The notes beneath the pieces are model-generated. The model saw nothing but the letters and a program-made list of their open reading frames with translations, was not told where the DNA came from and made no database searches. Shown piece after piece: positions 1 through 11,038 of a stretch of DNA of 46,777 nt (the first letter of the stretch is position 1; every line of letters begins with the position of its first letter). The position numbers and the translations under genes are program-made. The DNA comes from Didymodactylos carnosus (Eukaryota; Rotifera; Eurotatoria; Philodinida; Philodinidae): positions 1 through 46,777 of the forward strand of contig CAJNOQ010000558.1 of NCBI GenBank assembly GCA_905250885.1, in the 5' to 3' direction.

Positions 1-1
1 G

Positions 2-403
2 AGAATATTTTTTCATTTTCTTGGAATGTCAGTAGTGAACTCATTTATCTATTATAAAGATCTTTCTGGTAGTAGTAATATTAGTACAGTAAAATATATA
101 TCATATATTAGCACCGCACTAATAGGTAGCTATTGTAGTAGAAAACGAATAGGAAGACCTTTGACAAGGAGTAGTCAGAAGAAGATCCGCATCGAGAAAA
201 GCAGTAGTGATTCGGAAGATTCTGAAAAAGTACGATTGTTAGCTCATTTACCAGATGTTATTTCAACTTATCGTAGATGCGCTTATTGTAGTACAACAGA
301 AAAAGAAAAAAGAACGAATGTAATATGTATTTTTTGTGGTGTTTGTCTCTGTGTGAAAAAATGTTTTTCTTTGTATCATCAAAACTATGTGTATCAACAA
401 TAA
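2..403 (+). mobile_element. piggyBac-like transposase, C-terminal part (5' cut by window)
   Basis: The frame is open to the left edge, so the element starts outside the window; the Met at base 26 is internal. The last ~40 residues form the Cys-rich tail seen at the end of piggyBac-family transposases: a CAYC pair, then CIFC, then LCVKKCF and a final YH. In the family this zinc-binding tail recognises the transposon ends, while the DDD nuclease core lies upstream and is not visible here. A basic, Ser-rich linker (about residues 38-68) precedes it. The element end is visible at 540, where the sequence reads AGTCAAAGGG followed by TTAA (541-544), as expected for a piggyBac end with its TTAA target. 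I see no frameshift in the visible part. Family assignment is firm; activity is unknown. Confidence 0.72.
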
Positions 404-544
404 ACTGAATACACGCATACTCATAGGAAAACACAGTTTTTTGTTATAACTTAACCAGCAGCCTCTGAATACTGCTTAGTCACTTAGCACTATGTTTTGT
501 CAAACATAAGTTCCATAAAAAAAAGTCGAGAGTCAAAGGGTTAA
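404..544 (+). mobile_element. piggyBac-like 3' end and TTAA target site
   Basis: Noncoding 3' flank of the transposase. It ends at 540 in GGG, so the inward-reading terminal repeat begins CCCTTTGACTCTCGAC, and is followed by TTAA at 541-544. PiggyBac elements end in CCY...RGG and insert at TTAA, which is the basis for the boundary. The matching left end is outside the window. Confidence 0.6.
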
Positions 545-738
545 ATTAAATCGTCAACTCTTTTCTGCATCTAGAAAATGTAACCTCAAAAAGTTATGAT
601 TAAAACGGCGAGATCCACTTTTCCAAAAAATAAATCGAAATATAGCTAGCGGCGTTTTAATCATAACTTTTTGAGGATAGATTTTCTAGAGTCCCAAGAG
701 ATCTCAAAATGCAGAAAAGAGCTAAAAATTTAATTTAA
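541..738. mobile_element. fold-back (MITE-like) element next to the piggyBac end
   Basis: Imperfect inverted repeat. The left arm (about 541-613) runs TTAAATTAAATC..., CTTTTCTGCAT, TCTAGAAAAT, CCTCAAAAAGTTATGATTAA. The right arm (about 645-738) carries the reverse complement of each block in the opposite order. The central loop of ~35 bp is AT-rich. It has no coding capacity. The left arm begins exactly at the TTAA used by the piggyBac-like element, so that element probably landed inside the fold-back sequence. Confidence 0.6.
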
Positions 739-779
739 GACGTTTTCGAGCTGTCTACGGTTTTTCGTTGCGAAGATTT

Positions 780-945
780 TATAGGGACTCCCGTCACGGG
801 ATCCTGCCGGGACTCTCACGGGACATTTTTCAATTTTGTTTAGATTTTTCGGGACTTTACTGGGACTCCCGCGGGAGTTTTTCAAAAAGTCCCACGAGAC
901 CCCGTGACGGGAGTCCCGTGGGACTTTGGCGGGAGTCTCGACTAG
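780..945. repeat. GC-rich GGGACTCCCG direct and inverted repeat block
   Basis: Repeated short units around GGGACTCCCG and GTCACGGG occur in both orientations, e.g. GGGACTCCCGTCACGGG near 784 and its reverse complement near 905-921. Base composition is strikingly GC-rich against an AT-rich background. Open frames across it on both strands are by-products of the repeat. It abuts, and probably truncated, the PSMC5 relic that starts at about 946. Confidence 0.6.
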
Positions 946-1118
946 GGATTGAATTAGCCGTAAAACATCCTGAATTATTCGATGCACTCGGAATTTTACA
1001 ACGAAAAGGACGTTTTATTTTACATATCATCATTGAGTTTTATTTATAAATTAAATTTTCTAATGACATTTGTTTATTTAGGGAGTTTTATTATATGGAC
1101 CACCTGGCACTGGTACGA
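946..1118 (+). pseudogene. PSMC5: relic of 26S proteasome ATPase subunit 8 (PSMC5/Rpt6)
   Basis: Two short pieces match the region before and at the Walker A motif of the Rpt6 AAA ATPase, which unfolds substrates in the proteasome lid-base. The first (about 949-1005) reads IELAVKHPELFDALGI. After an AT-rich ~75-bp stretch ending TTTATTTAG at 1080, the second (1081-1116) reads GVLLYGPPGTGT. The intervening stretch looks like a retained intron with a ruined 5' splice site, so this is a genomic fragment rather than a processed copy. The Walker A lysine codon is missing (GTGKT has become GTGT). Nothing of the ATPase is recognisable after 1120, and the upstream part is lost at the GC-rich repeat. 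Non-functional. Confidence 0.7.
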
Positions 1119-1221
1119 TTTGAAAATATTATAATATAGCTCTACGTCTCATTTTCTAGAGATCGATGAACTAGACGTGATCTGTAGAATGTGCTGGGAG
1201 TCAGAAATCTGTAGGCCCCAG

Positions 1222-2254
1222 TGCCAGTTCGCGTGATTCTTTGTTGTCTCTTCTATCTTCTTATCTTTCGAACCGTTCTCAGTGTGTGCGTGTGAATGAT
1301 TCTGTCTCCTCTTCTTCTCGTGTTCCTTCTGGTGTTCCTCAGGCAGTGTGCTTGGTCCTCTTTTATTTCTTATTTTTATTAATGATCTACCTCTGTCGCT
1401 CCCACCTAATTGTAAAATCTGTCTCTTTGCTGATGATGTTTTTTTGATTGTTCCTCTTTTCCCTACTGATTCTTCTAATTTTTCTCATGTTCAAAACTGT
1501 ATAAACTCTCTTTCTCATTGATCTTCTACCAATCTCATGTCTCTAAACGTTTCTAAATGTTGTTGGCTTCCTTTTACTTTCCATCTCTTTCCGTACGTTT
1601 ATAATCAATTGTATCTCAATGGTGTTCCTCTCTCTGTTGTGTCTTCTGTTCGTTGTCTTGGTGTTCTTGTTTCGCACGATCTTAGGTAGAATGATCATGC
1701 CAAGGACATTGCTCTTGCTTGTCGACGCAAGCATGGAGCATTGAATCGTGTCTTTGGATTAGCTCCAACTGAAGTTCGGCGTCGGATCTATCTTTCTTCT
1801 ATTCTTCCTAAAATTGACTATTGCTGTGCCTTGTATGATAGTTCGTTTTCTCTTACTGTTCTTGATTCTGTAAACAAACTTGCTTCTCGTATTATTTCTC
1901 GCAATTTTGACTATCGTTCTTCTAGTTCCCTACTTATATCTCAACTTTCCTTTCCTAAACTCTCTCTTCGTCATAAATACTTTAGACTTCTACAGTTTTT
2001 CAAAATTTATCATCGTCTAAGTCCTGTTTCTCTTTTTTATACTATTCATCGTCCTCACTACTGATCTTTAAGTCTTCATCACTCTAAATATGTTCGCATT
2101 CCATCTTCTGTTGATGGTTTTTCTCCGCAAACGGTGCATGCTTCTTTTTTTTATTCAACTATTGTTGATTGGAATAATCTCCCAGAGTCAGTTATTTGTC
2201 TTTCTTCTTTAACGTCTTCCAAAACAGCTTTACTTCAGTATCTCTTCCAGTGAA
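1222..2254 (+). pseudogene. decayed non-LTR retrotransposon reverse transcriptase, 3' part
   Basis: Joined across frames, the translation follows the second half of a jockey/CR1-like LINE reverse transcriptase: SGVPQ with the downstream GP-LFLIFINDLP block, the catalytic FADDV at about 1430, then the thumb region with a RRRIYLSSILPKIDYC stretch (about 1769-1815) and a C-terminal domain that ends near 2252. The copy is broken: a frame change near 1343 right after SGVPQ, in-frame stops near 1518, 1687 and 2061, and no endonuclease or RT palm N-terminus. This is the usual shape of a 5'-truncated dead LINE copy. Base use is T- and C-rich on the coding strand, unlike neighbouring genes. Confidence 0.8.
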
Positions 2255-2381
2255 ACATGTCAGTTATGAATTTATATTTGTTCTTTTTTTCTTATTTTCT
2301 TTTTAAAAAAAATTATTTTACTTCCTTTTTTTTTCCTTTTTACTACTTCTGGTAGTAACGGTAGTTGTCTTGTTTATTCTG

Positions 2382-2549
2382 GGGCCTGTTTCTTAAAAAA
2401 ACTTAAGTAGAAAATCTGACTTAAGTCAAACTTAAGTCCAAAAAAGTCTTTGTCTTTTTTGACTTAAGTCAAACTTAAGTCCAAAAAAGTCTTTGTCTTT
2501 TTTGACTTAAGTAAGATTTTCTACTTAAGTTTTTTTAAGAAACAGGCCC
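2382..2549. mobile_element. 168-bp palindromic MITE in the LINE 3' region
   Basis: Terminal inverted repeats of ~46 bp with one mismatch begin GGGCCTGTTTCTTAAAAAAA on both strands. The middle has two copies of a 43-bp unit (starts 2418 and 2461) containing GACTTAAGTC and AAAAAAGTCTTTG, with a partial third at 2504. A direct CTG flanks both ends (2379-2381 and 2550-2552) and is the likely target duplication. It has no coding capacity. It lies in the 3' untranslated tail of the dead LINE copy, so it is younger than that insertion. Confidence 0.75.
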
Positions 2550-2552
2550 CTG

Positions 2553-3137
2553 TTCTTTTTTGTTACTCTTTTGATGTTGCTTGGCTTGAGTTATTGGTAT
2601 TACAGTTCGATGAACTTGGATGACTCACACTTTTCATGAATAAAACAGTCTTACTCTTAGTCTTAGGCCTCCGAAAAAAGCACTAAGCGTTAAGTTTGGT
2701 AAAAGGTGTTGAAGGTTGCGCCAGTTTTGCTGGTGAAATAAACTACAGCTCTCTTATAATCCTTATTGAAGTCTGGATCTGAGTAGGCGTTTTCTAGTAG
2801 AGGTCGATATGCTCTACACGATAAGCAATCAAAAGAAATCATCTCTCAAGTTACCACCTTCGAATGCTCCGTCGTAGTGTTTCTTGTAATAAAAAGCGAT
2901 AGGTTGCCTTTCGACCAGTAATAAATAGAAGAGTGAATCATAAAAGTCGTTATTTATCGATTCCACGCTTGGCTTCAAACATAAATTAAACTTCATATAC
3001 TGTAATAAAAAGCTAATAAAAGCGTACTATCATGTATATTTGCTTCACCATTAACATAATCACCTGTTATTTGCAGCTTATTTACATCTTCAGTATAACT
3101 CATTCGTTGGATATAAGCTTTATTCTGTCAGAATCAA
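2553..3137. other. noncoding spacer, end of LINE tail
   Basis: Starts with what is probably the rest of the LINE 3' tail (an AATAAAA near 2639). No open frame of note and no RNA gene recognised. Confidence 0.4.
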
Positions 3138-3603
3138 AGTTCCCAGATGCTCAGGTCAGAAATACGGAATAAAAATCCCAAAATGCGAATAAAAAGCGGA
3201 AACGCATTTTCATGGTCTAACTTCAGCCGTTTTCACGCATAGAGAGTCAAAAAAATGTTGTCTCTAGCACTTTGTGGTTTTATTCAAATAAAACGCATGA
3301 GAACAACAAACAGAAATGTATGCCTTAGTTTTAGTTGACACGTTGTTTTTGGACTGTATATTTCTTATTAAAATGAACAAGTTTAAGCAGATCTGGCGTT
3401 GGTGAGAAATAATTATAAATTGACGAGTGACTGGCTAGTTAGTTGGACGAAAAAAGAAAGAAGAGTATCCTCAATAGATAGAAAATTTTCTTTTTAAATC
3501 TTATATGAACAGGGGAAAAACAGCAAAAGCAGAAAATCCTTAAAATGAGGACAAATTGCGGAAAAAACTCCAAAATGCGGACCATCTGGGAACTCTGGTC
3601 AGA
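3138..3603. mobile_element. possible small TIR element
   Basis: The outer sequence AGTTCCCAGATG (about 3139-3150) recurs inverted as CATCTGGGAACT (about 3584-3595). Just inside both ends are A-rich blocks with CCAAAATGCG-type words in opposite orientation. No coding capacity and no clear target duplication. The short repeat makes this tentative. Confidence 0.35.
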
Positions 3604-3797
3604 ATACAAGAGGAAAAATATTCCATTATAGTACTAAAATAAAAATATCGAAAAACACAAAATCAATTTTTTGTACGAATAGAGATTCGAACATATGAAC
3701 TTAGCTTTGCGGTAAACTGCAGAACCAAATCCACTGTTCTGTGTCTATATTCTGTACAACGACTGAAGTTGTGCACTCATGTCGCACTTTTTTTCGT

Positions 3798-4294
3798 AAT
3801 ACCGCCGGTTACCGACCGGTCTATAGACTACCGCTGGTTAACCGTACCGTTCGGTATAACGACCGGTTTAGCGACGGTTTTTTCTTCTACCGGTGGTTAC
3901 TGCACGGTAGTTTTCAGACCGTGGTGCAAGAAAAAACCGTTTTGACACAATCACCTTTTTGTTTTGCAGTTGGCAGTCTATATAAGAAACGCAGAAAAGT
4001 CAAAAAACTTTGGTTATTTTTCAGATTAAACTTTCTCTTTCACATCAAAGACTCGTCGAAGTTTGCACTTTTACTTGAGTCAAATTTTTCCCGTTCGGAA
4101 ACCTCATTGCGCTGCATGCGCACTGCAAAAAAAAGAGAGCTGAAAACTAGATTCGACCTCCTGTACTGTTTGCTCACACTGATAAAATACCGGTTGATAC
4201 CGCTGGTACAACCCACCCGTATACCGTGCGATAATTTCACATGTCCATTAGGTTAACCTCCCATTATACTCGGCGGTAACCGGTGGTATTTTAG
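3798..4294. mobile_element. possible TIR element with ACCGGT-rich ends
   Basis: AATACCGCCGGTTACCG at about 3799 is matched inverted near 4268-4292 (CGGCGGTAACCGGTGGTATT). Subterminal DNA on both sides is dense in CCGGT/ACCGG words, while the centre is ordinary AT-rich DNA. An open frame across it (3741-4256, +) has no recognisable domain and reads through the repeats, so I do not call a gene. Confidence 0.4.
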
Positions 4295-4295
4295 C

Positions 4296-5044
4296 GGTTC
4301 TGATGACATGAGCAATCGACACGATGTTATCAGTTATTTAATAGCTGTCAAAAATAAATAAGAAGCAACAGTTAGTAGACGGATACTTTTCAAAATTTTG
4401 AGCGTATATTTCACAGAAAAAAGGGATTCAATAACACCTTCTGAAAGGTTTGAAGTTCTAAAAAACCTGTGATGAATCAAAGTTATCTTTTGGATCTTTT
4501 TTGATACTGGATGACGGACATCTCTGACGGCACAAATTGACATCTGGTGGGAAAGAAACGTGTAATACGAGCATCATTTCATCGCTTGCTTACTTCCTGT
4601 TAGCTGTAAATAGTACCTAATTGGACACTGGATGTGAAAAGCCCTAATATTCTTGAAAGTGATAAAAACAACTGGAACAAATGACTCCATATTGCACTGA
4701 CAGTTTGTTACTTTTCACACATTTTCCAGTTACCGTTTGAAAGAACTAAACTTGAACTGGCATATCCTAACTCTAATTACTATCGCATTAGAAGATCATC
4801 TAATTAGCTGTCTAACATCTATAATTAAGTTGGCAAATATTTCTTTTCTAATTTTCTTCATTTGTTCTAAATTTAAACCTAAATGTGTCGTTATTCGTAT
4901 ACTTGGTGCTTTTTGTTAGTTTCATTATAGAATATTATAATACAATTTAGTCACCAAAGAATGACAGTAAAAAAAAGTTATTCAGTAATATTAGTGACAA
5001 TCTAAAACTTTCATGCTATGAACAGACTTTAGTTTCTTTTTTGC
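4296..5044. other. spacer upstream of EXOC4
   Basis: AT-rich with no recognisable gene. It ends in a T-rich tract and TTGCAG (5041-5046) that looks like a 3' splice acceptor 30 nt before the EXOC4 start codon. Confidence 0.4.
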
Positions 5045-5076
5045 AGATTTTTTTTTCATTCACTCAAGAGCCAAAA

Positions 5077-8000
5077 ATGGATAATAAATCAACAACGTTC
5101 ATTTTAATGAAAATTATCCGTGATTTAACTTATAATCGTGATAATACGGAAGCTCGTGAACAACAACGACGTTTTGTTAATGAAAGATTTGAACGTTCAA
5201 ATCTCAATATTGATCGATGTATAAAATCATCAACAACAGATTTAACAGAATTGATCAAATATTTCAGTGATATTTATAATTCTATTGAACAATCAAAACT
5301 TCGAATTAATTCTGTACGTGAACGTTTAAAAGAATGTAAAAATTTACTATTATTAAAGCGTCAAGATATACGAAAATTATGGCTGTTAACATCAGAACAA
5401 AATGCTTTAGTTAAACTATACATGAATATTGATGAATTGAAACATGTACCAATTCGCTTACAATTTTATTTGAGTAAAAAGTTATATTTACATGCAGCAT
5501 TTCTATTATTGAAAGCAAAAGAACATAATGAATTAAGGTGAATCTCAGTGGGTGTAGTAGATCTTTTTTTTAAATATTTTGTCTTTCAGGCTAATTAATG
5601 CTTTATCCGATATTGATGTTCAAATAAAAGAAGAACGAGTAGCATTAGAACAAACATTGAAATTAGAATTGATTGATCAATTGTATATGAAATCGTGTCG
5701 CGATACTTTGGGCAATAAGAGCACAACATCAAAATTAACGGGTAGTAGTGATGGTTCTGATCATGCGTATATCTCAAAAATTCGTGAAAATCGTCTACTA
5801 CGAAAACAACTAGATCATGATTTTGATCAGGGAAAATTGACATTCGAGAGTTCGACCAGTATGATCGTACCTGATAAATATCTATTAGTGGATATTAAAT
5901 ATTCATCAGAATTATATCTCGAAGTTCTTATACAATCATTAGCCGTGTTACACCGTTTAAATGATTCAACTGATTTTATTCAAAAACAACTACATGAACA
6001 ATTACATAAAATTGTTATTAAAACAACGCAACATATTGTCGACAATAATTTTTTGAATTTGTCGGTAATGAGTACAGCAACTACGACTTCACTAACATTG
6101 AACAATCTTGATTATTTGAGAGATTTACTTGAAACATGTTATGAACAGTTTAAACTAGTTGTCAAAGCATTTGAATATGTTTTGGGTATATTGAGATTAG
6201 TTAATGATCAAAATGCTCCCGTACAAGTACAACAAAGACAATACGCTTTGAATTTACAACAACAGCAAGAGCACGGTAAGATATAGAAAACGAAGTTCTA
6301 TTTTGGTTAGTTGTGGTGGTCTGTTGTACAAAAGGATATAAGGCGTAAAGGGCACATTTCGGGATAGGTCTCCTCTATCTAATGTATATAATCATCTCTC
6401 TCTTCGTAATTCAATAGTTATATTAATCTCACGATGATACTGTGAGTATCGAAAGCTCGCTTTTTATGTAAAATGTTTTTCAATTATATTAAATATACTT
6501 AGTTTTCTTAAAAATGTTAATATATGCAAGTATTAGGCTAAAAAACTTGACATTTCTATGTTCTAGATTCAAAAAGTATGTATTCGAAGCATTCATCAGC
6601 TGCGCAAAAGCAAACTGCTAATCAGCAACAACAATCGTTCTCTTTTCCATCCAGCTATCAGCCCGTTCAATTCGAAATTCCAGGTCTATTTTCAATTGAT
6701 ATTGTTTGGGAGACGTTGCAACTCGTTTTAAGTGAAGTACTGAATGAATATATCGATTATAATAATACTGTTGAATTTCCACCACAACAAGATTACTCCC
6801 ATCATCATCATAGTCTCATTGATTTTTCACCTTATTTAACAAAAAAATATACACCACAACAACGATCACAACAAAAACTGTTTGAATTTCAACATTCCGC
6901 ACAAGTTGTATCGATGACAAATTATTTTCAAGAACAAAATCGATTTTTACCATCACAGCCAACACCAGCGATACCGTCGACGGTACCGGCTGACTCAACA
7001 ACAGCTGCTTCAACTTCAACGGCCGGCATCTATAAACAATATGTATGTAAACCAAATTATCGAAATATAACAACCGTTCATCATGTACTACAACGGATTA
7101 TCGATGATATTGATCAAAACATTAAATTACATTCATCAAAAAGAATTCTAGATAAGTATGTATCTGTTCTTTTTTTTATGCATCAATTCGTCTCGATCCA
7201 TTATTAAACGACATTTCTACACTGCGCATTTCCGAAAGGAAATAGAACTCATTAAAGATCTGAATTTTTTCTGTAAGGTGATCTTGTTACTGCTTTTAAT
7301 GTAAGATGATTATAGTGTAGATATGTTAGTATATGAGTTTCACAGGTTACCATGAAGCATTCAAAAGTGATGAACTTAAACATATTATCATCCTTTTCAA
7401 AATGTAGTGCAGAGAAGTCTTTTTAATATAACGTTTGAAAGAAAACAAGACAATTAAACTCAGTGTGCTTATTCGAAGGAAAAAAGAAGATTATTCCACT
7501 TTTCGGTTATCAGTATAGTGTGTGAATAAGACTGGCTGTTCCCTGCCATTTATAACCTTTGAGTACGGTGATACATCTATTAAACTAGTTATTAAGCTTT
7601 TTTTATTACAAAACACGTTTTAATTTAATAAAACAGTTATATATTCGTTTAGAACAACTTTTAATAAATAAAATGATACCGTATTTATCATTATTCAGCA
7701 TACATATTGATTTTACAAAACATGTATCCTGGGTATATGTCTACCGGTCTTAATAAATTCGTTTAATCGATGTTTAGATATATCTAAAAAGATCAGTATA
7801 TATTGAATTCATGTTATGCTTTTTTTATTTAGAAAACTTACTGAATTCATTCGTGATCGTTTTATTGGCCGTGTCATCAAAGATATTCGAGAATCGGCTC
7901 AAATTGTTTCAACATCATCGTCCACATCATCACCTAATATGAATAATGATAATAATCGTTTTATTGAATTAATCCCGTTAGTTTTACAAAAACAATTACA

Positions 8001-9856
8001 TATTCATATTCCAATATTACAAAGTACATATTTAATTTACAAAAGTTGTGAAGAATTATGTTCGCTTGTAAAATGTTTACCACCTTATGCGGATGACTTT
8101 TGCCAAGCAATTATTGATTTATTATTTAAACATCGAGAATCATGTCAAAAACTATTTACATCCATTGTTGAACGACCCGATTATGTTAGTAATAATAATA
8201 ATGTAACAACAGCATCATCTATTTATTCTATGGAATGGGTAAGTTAGTAATAAACAAGTACCAGTATTTACTAACTCGAGTACAGTGTCATGAATATTCG
8301 TTCTCATACTTGCATATTTCTTTTCTACATGTGTCCAAAAAAAATATTGACGAATTTTCTAATTAAATCTTTCAAAAAATATTTGATATTTTCTGAAAAA
8401 TTTGACAGTATTAAGTAGAAAAAGAGATATGAACGTTGAAAACTCTTTATTACTGAAAGCTGGAAAAAAATTTTCTTCTTTTGAGATGTCTCTGATAATC
8501 AAGTACTACTCGAGTATAGTTTTTTGTCCACATACCGGAAAAAATCATGCTATAGTTAAGCTCGTTTTTCAACTAACGAATAGAAAGTATTGAAGAGAAT
8601 GAGAAACTGACTATTTCAACCTTGCTGTCTTATTTTTCTTGAGGTAAGAGATTTGGACATAAATCGCCATTTACGAACAATGCCTGCATTTGATACTTTT
8701 ATTCGAAATCGAACAACATCATCAAATAGTGTATTGACAACGTCAGCAAAAGCGCATTCTGAAATAAATGAAAATATTGATAATATACGCTATCGTCAAA
8801 CAAAAGAAACAGAAACATTATTGATTAATTTTAATCGTGATGAAATGAATTTAGATGATATATGTACAAATTATAAACAAATTAAACTATTGGCAAATTG
8901 TCATGAGAGTTTAGATTGGTTGTATTATAAATTATCCTATTATTTTGACATATTAGAAAAATGTTTGAATGATCCAATGTATTTAGATTATTTGACACAA
9001 CAATCGGCAAGTCAGAGTCCAACAGGTGAGAAGCAAAAATAATAATAATAATAATAATAAAAAAATAACAACAACAACTTCATAGTTTATATCCATTGTT
9101 ATTTTAGTAAATACAAATCTAAATACTACGACTCCTATTCGTCAAAAGCATGTTCAACATCAGTATGATTTATTAAAATTATCTCGTGCAAATTTGGAAA
9201 TATTTTCAAATGCAATGAAAACTATTTTAACATTATCCTATGATATGTTACTTGTATTATTTCTGGAAATTCGTTTACATTGTTTTTATCATTTATCTCT
9301 TTTGTTTCGTAATGCTTCACATTATTCATCGGTTATTGATACCGATCCTGATGAAAATATTCTTAATTTAAATCGTGATTTAACACGTTTACAAGAAACA
9401 TTAATGTCAAGTTTAAATGATGAAAAATTTCAATTTTTATTTCAAGGACTTGGTTTTGTTTTGGCCACTATTCTTATTCGATCATCACCACGTTTTATTC
9501 GAATCAGTGAAACCGGTATTACAAAAATGTGTCGAAATATTTTTAGTATTGAACAAACGCTTACACAAATTCGTACCATTGGTGGTGGTGATGCGGAATT
9601 GATGCGTGCTCACCGATACTATGAACTATTGTATTCCAGACCAGATGATATTATTGGAATTATTGAAGAAAAAGGACAAGAATATACGGAAACAGACTAT
9701 ATTAATTTGTTACATTTGAAACATCGATCATTTCCAGCTACCGATTTTGATATTAAACAATACGAGAACATGATAAAAAAAGCTTTACATCCACAGTCGT
9801 CAGCACAAAAAACAACTAGCACAAATCATGTAAATGGAAGAAAAGGACCTAAGTAA
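5077..9856 (+). CDS. EXOC4: exocyst complex component 4 (Sec8), six exons
   Basis: Subunit of the octameric exocyst, which tethers secretory vesicles to the plasma membrane. Exons: 5077-5537, 5590-6275, 6567-7155, 7833-8238, 8644-9025, 9108-9856; phases agree and give 1090 residues (mammalian proteins ~975). Residues ~5-155 match the Sec8 N-terminal coiled-coil domain: ILMKIIRDLTYNRDN, a YFSDIYNSIEQSKLRINSVR helix, then LRKLW-like IRKLWLLTSEQ and the SKKLYLHAAFLLLKA block. The remainder has the helical-rod pattern of the family. The extra length lies in Gln/Ser/Thr-rich inserts near 6570-6660, 6780-7020 and 8190. I chose ATG 5077 because a splice-acceptor-like TTGCAG ends at 5046. Introns are 52-678 nt. 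The acceptor of exon 5 (TCTTGAG) is the least certain junction. Confidence 0.9.
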
Positions 9857-10128
9857 AACATGTGATAATATGTCGCTCTTTCGAATAGTATAAAAGAAAA
9901 GTTTTGTTTTTATACTTACGCTTGTGTCTGAACTACTATTTTTCATAAAAAAATAACCTATCACTCATTTTATTATTTACTAAGAATATTTTTAAACGAA
10001 CAAGAATACCTTATATTTTCAAACAACGGCTGTTTATCTATTTTTTTGTATTTCTCTCTGCCAAAACGTCACTATCTCACTTAAGTTGTACAGTAGACGT
10101 AACTGAAGTTATCCAATAGATGTCTGAT
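9857..10128. other. 3' flank of EXOC4
   Basis: AT-rich, presumably the EXOC4 3' untranslated region and spacer; no other signal seen. Confidence 0.35.
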
Positions 10129-10129
10129 T

Positions 10130-11038
10130 TTTCAAAGAAGGTAGTGGCAACGTATCTATAAAGATTCTCAAAATCTTTTAGCCAGGTCTTACACTCTTCA
10201 AAAGTTAGGGAGTTTTCTTGTAAAAGTGGTAAAAACAGCCGAAAACGATAATTGCATAAAAATAAAAATAGTCGTGTTTATATTTTGGTCTAGAACGTAG
10301 TTCAAGAGTTTATACTTGGATCATAAATGATCAAGGTTGAGTACTACCTATAGCTGTCTATGTGCGACCATATGCGGACAGTATTTATGCAGATTTTTTT
10401 TATGACAGATTCAACTTGTTGAAAACTGTTACTTCAAAATTCGCTAACGTATCCGAAAATGTTAAAGTTGAATTTACCATAAACCTGCTTTCAGACTTCG
10501 ATCGTCCAACAGTAATAGCTATTAACGACATAAAAGTCCCCGGATTCTAAGAGGTATCGGACGAGAAAATTAAGTTTTGATTAGAGCCTCATTTCGTTTG
10601 GGAACCACTTTTGAGCTCCATCATATCATCTAATTAAATTAAAGTAGTCATTTTCTGTAATCGCGCACTTGTACTACATATATCGATGATATTTGAGCAT
10701 GTGTGGTTTTCTAGGAAAATTTTTTTTCGAAAGTTGAACAAAGGTGAAATTGTTGCTGTATTGTCCACATATGTTCGCACACAGGCAACAATTATTTTTG
10801 CATGTGCTCGTGGCTATAGATAGTACTCAACCTTGATCACTTATGATCCAAGTATAAACTCTTAACCTACTTTCTAGACCAAAATATAAATACGACTATT
10901 TTTATTTTTATGCAATTATCGTTTTCGGCTGTTTTTACCACTTTTACAAGAAAACTCCCTAACTTTTGAAGAGTGTAAGACCTGGTTAAAAGATTTTGAG
11001 AATCTTCGTAGATACGTTGCCATTACCTTCTTTGCAGC
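10130..11038. mobile_element. fold-back element 1 (~0.9 kb, ~220-bp arms)
   Basis: The left arm 10132-10356 and right arm 10812-11036 are reverse complements with few mismatches. Shared blocks include AAAGAAGGTA-TGGCAACGTAT at the outside, CTTTTGAAGAGTGTAAGACC, CAATTATCGTTTTCGGCTG, and CTATAGATAGTACTCAACC at the inner ends. The ~450-bp centre encodes nothing recognisable; the 62-codon frame at 10362 is not supported. No transposase, so this is a non-autonomous fold-back or MITE-type element between EXOC4 and IER3IP1. Confidence 0.75.

Noticed and set aside
3670..3745. tRNA-like sequence on the minus strand (TTCGAATCTC resembles a B box)
   Set aside because: I could not form a full cloverleaf or a clear A box; at most a tRNA-derived repeat.
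3741..4256. 171-codon plus-strand frame
   Set aside because: Runs through the ACCGGT repeat ends of a likely element; no domain, no splice context, arbitrary composition.
8402..8593. 63-codon frame between EXOC4 exons 4 and 5
   Set aside because: Lies in an intron; the EXOC4 frame joins across it in phase.
10362..10550. 62-codon frame in the centre of fold-back element 1
   Set aside because: Short, no domain, and no transposase feature.
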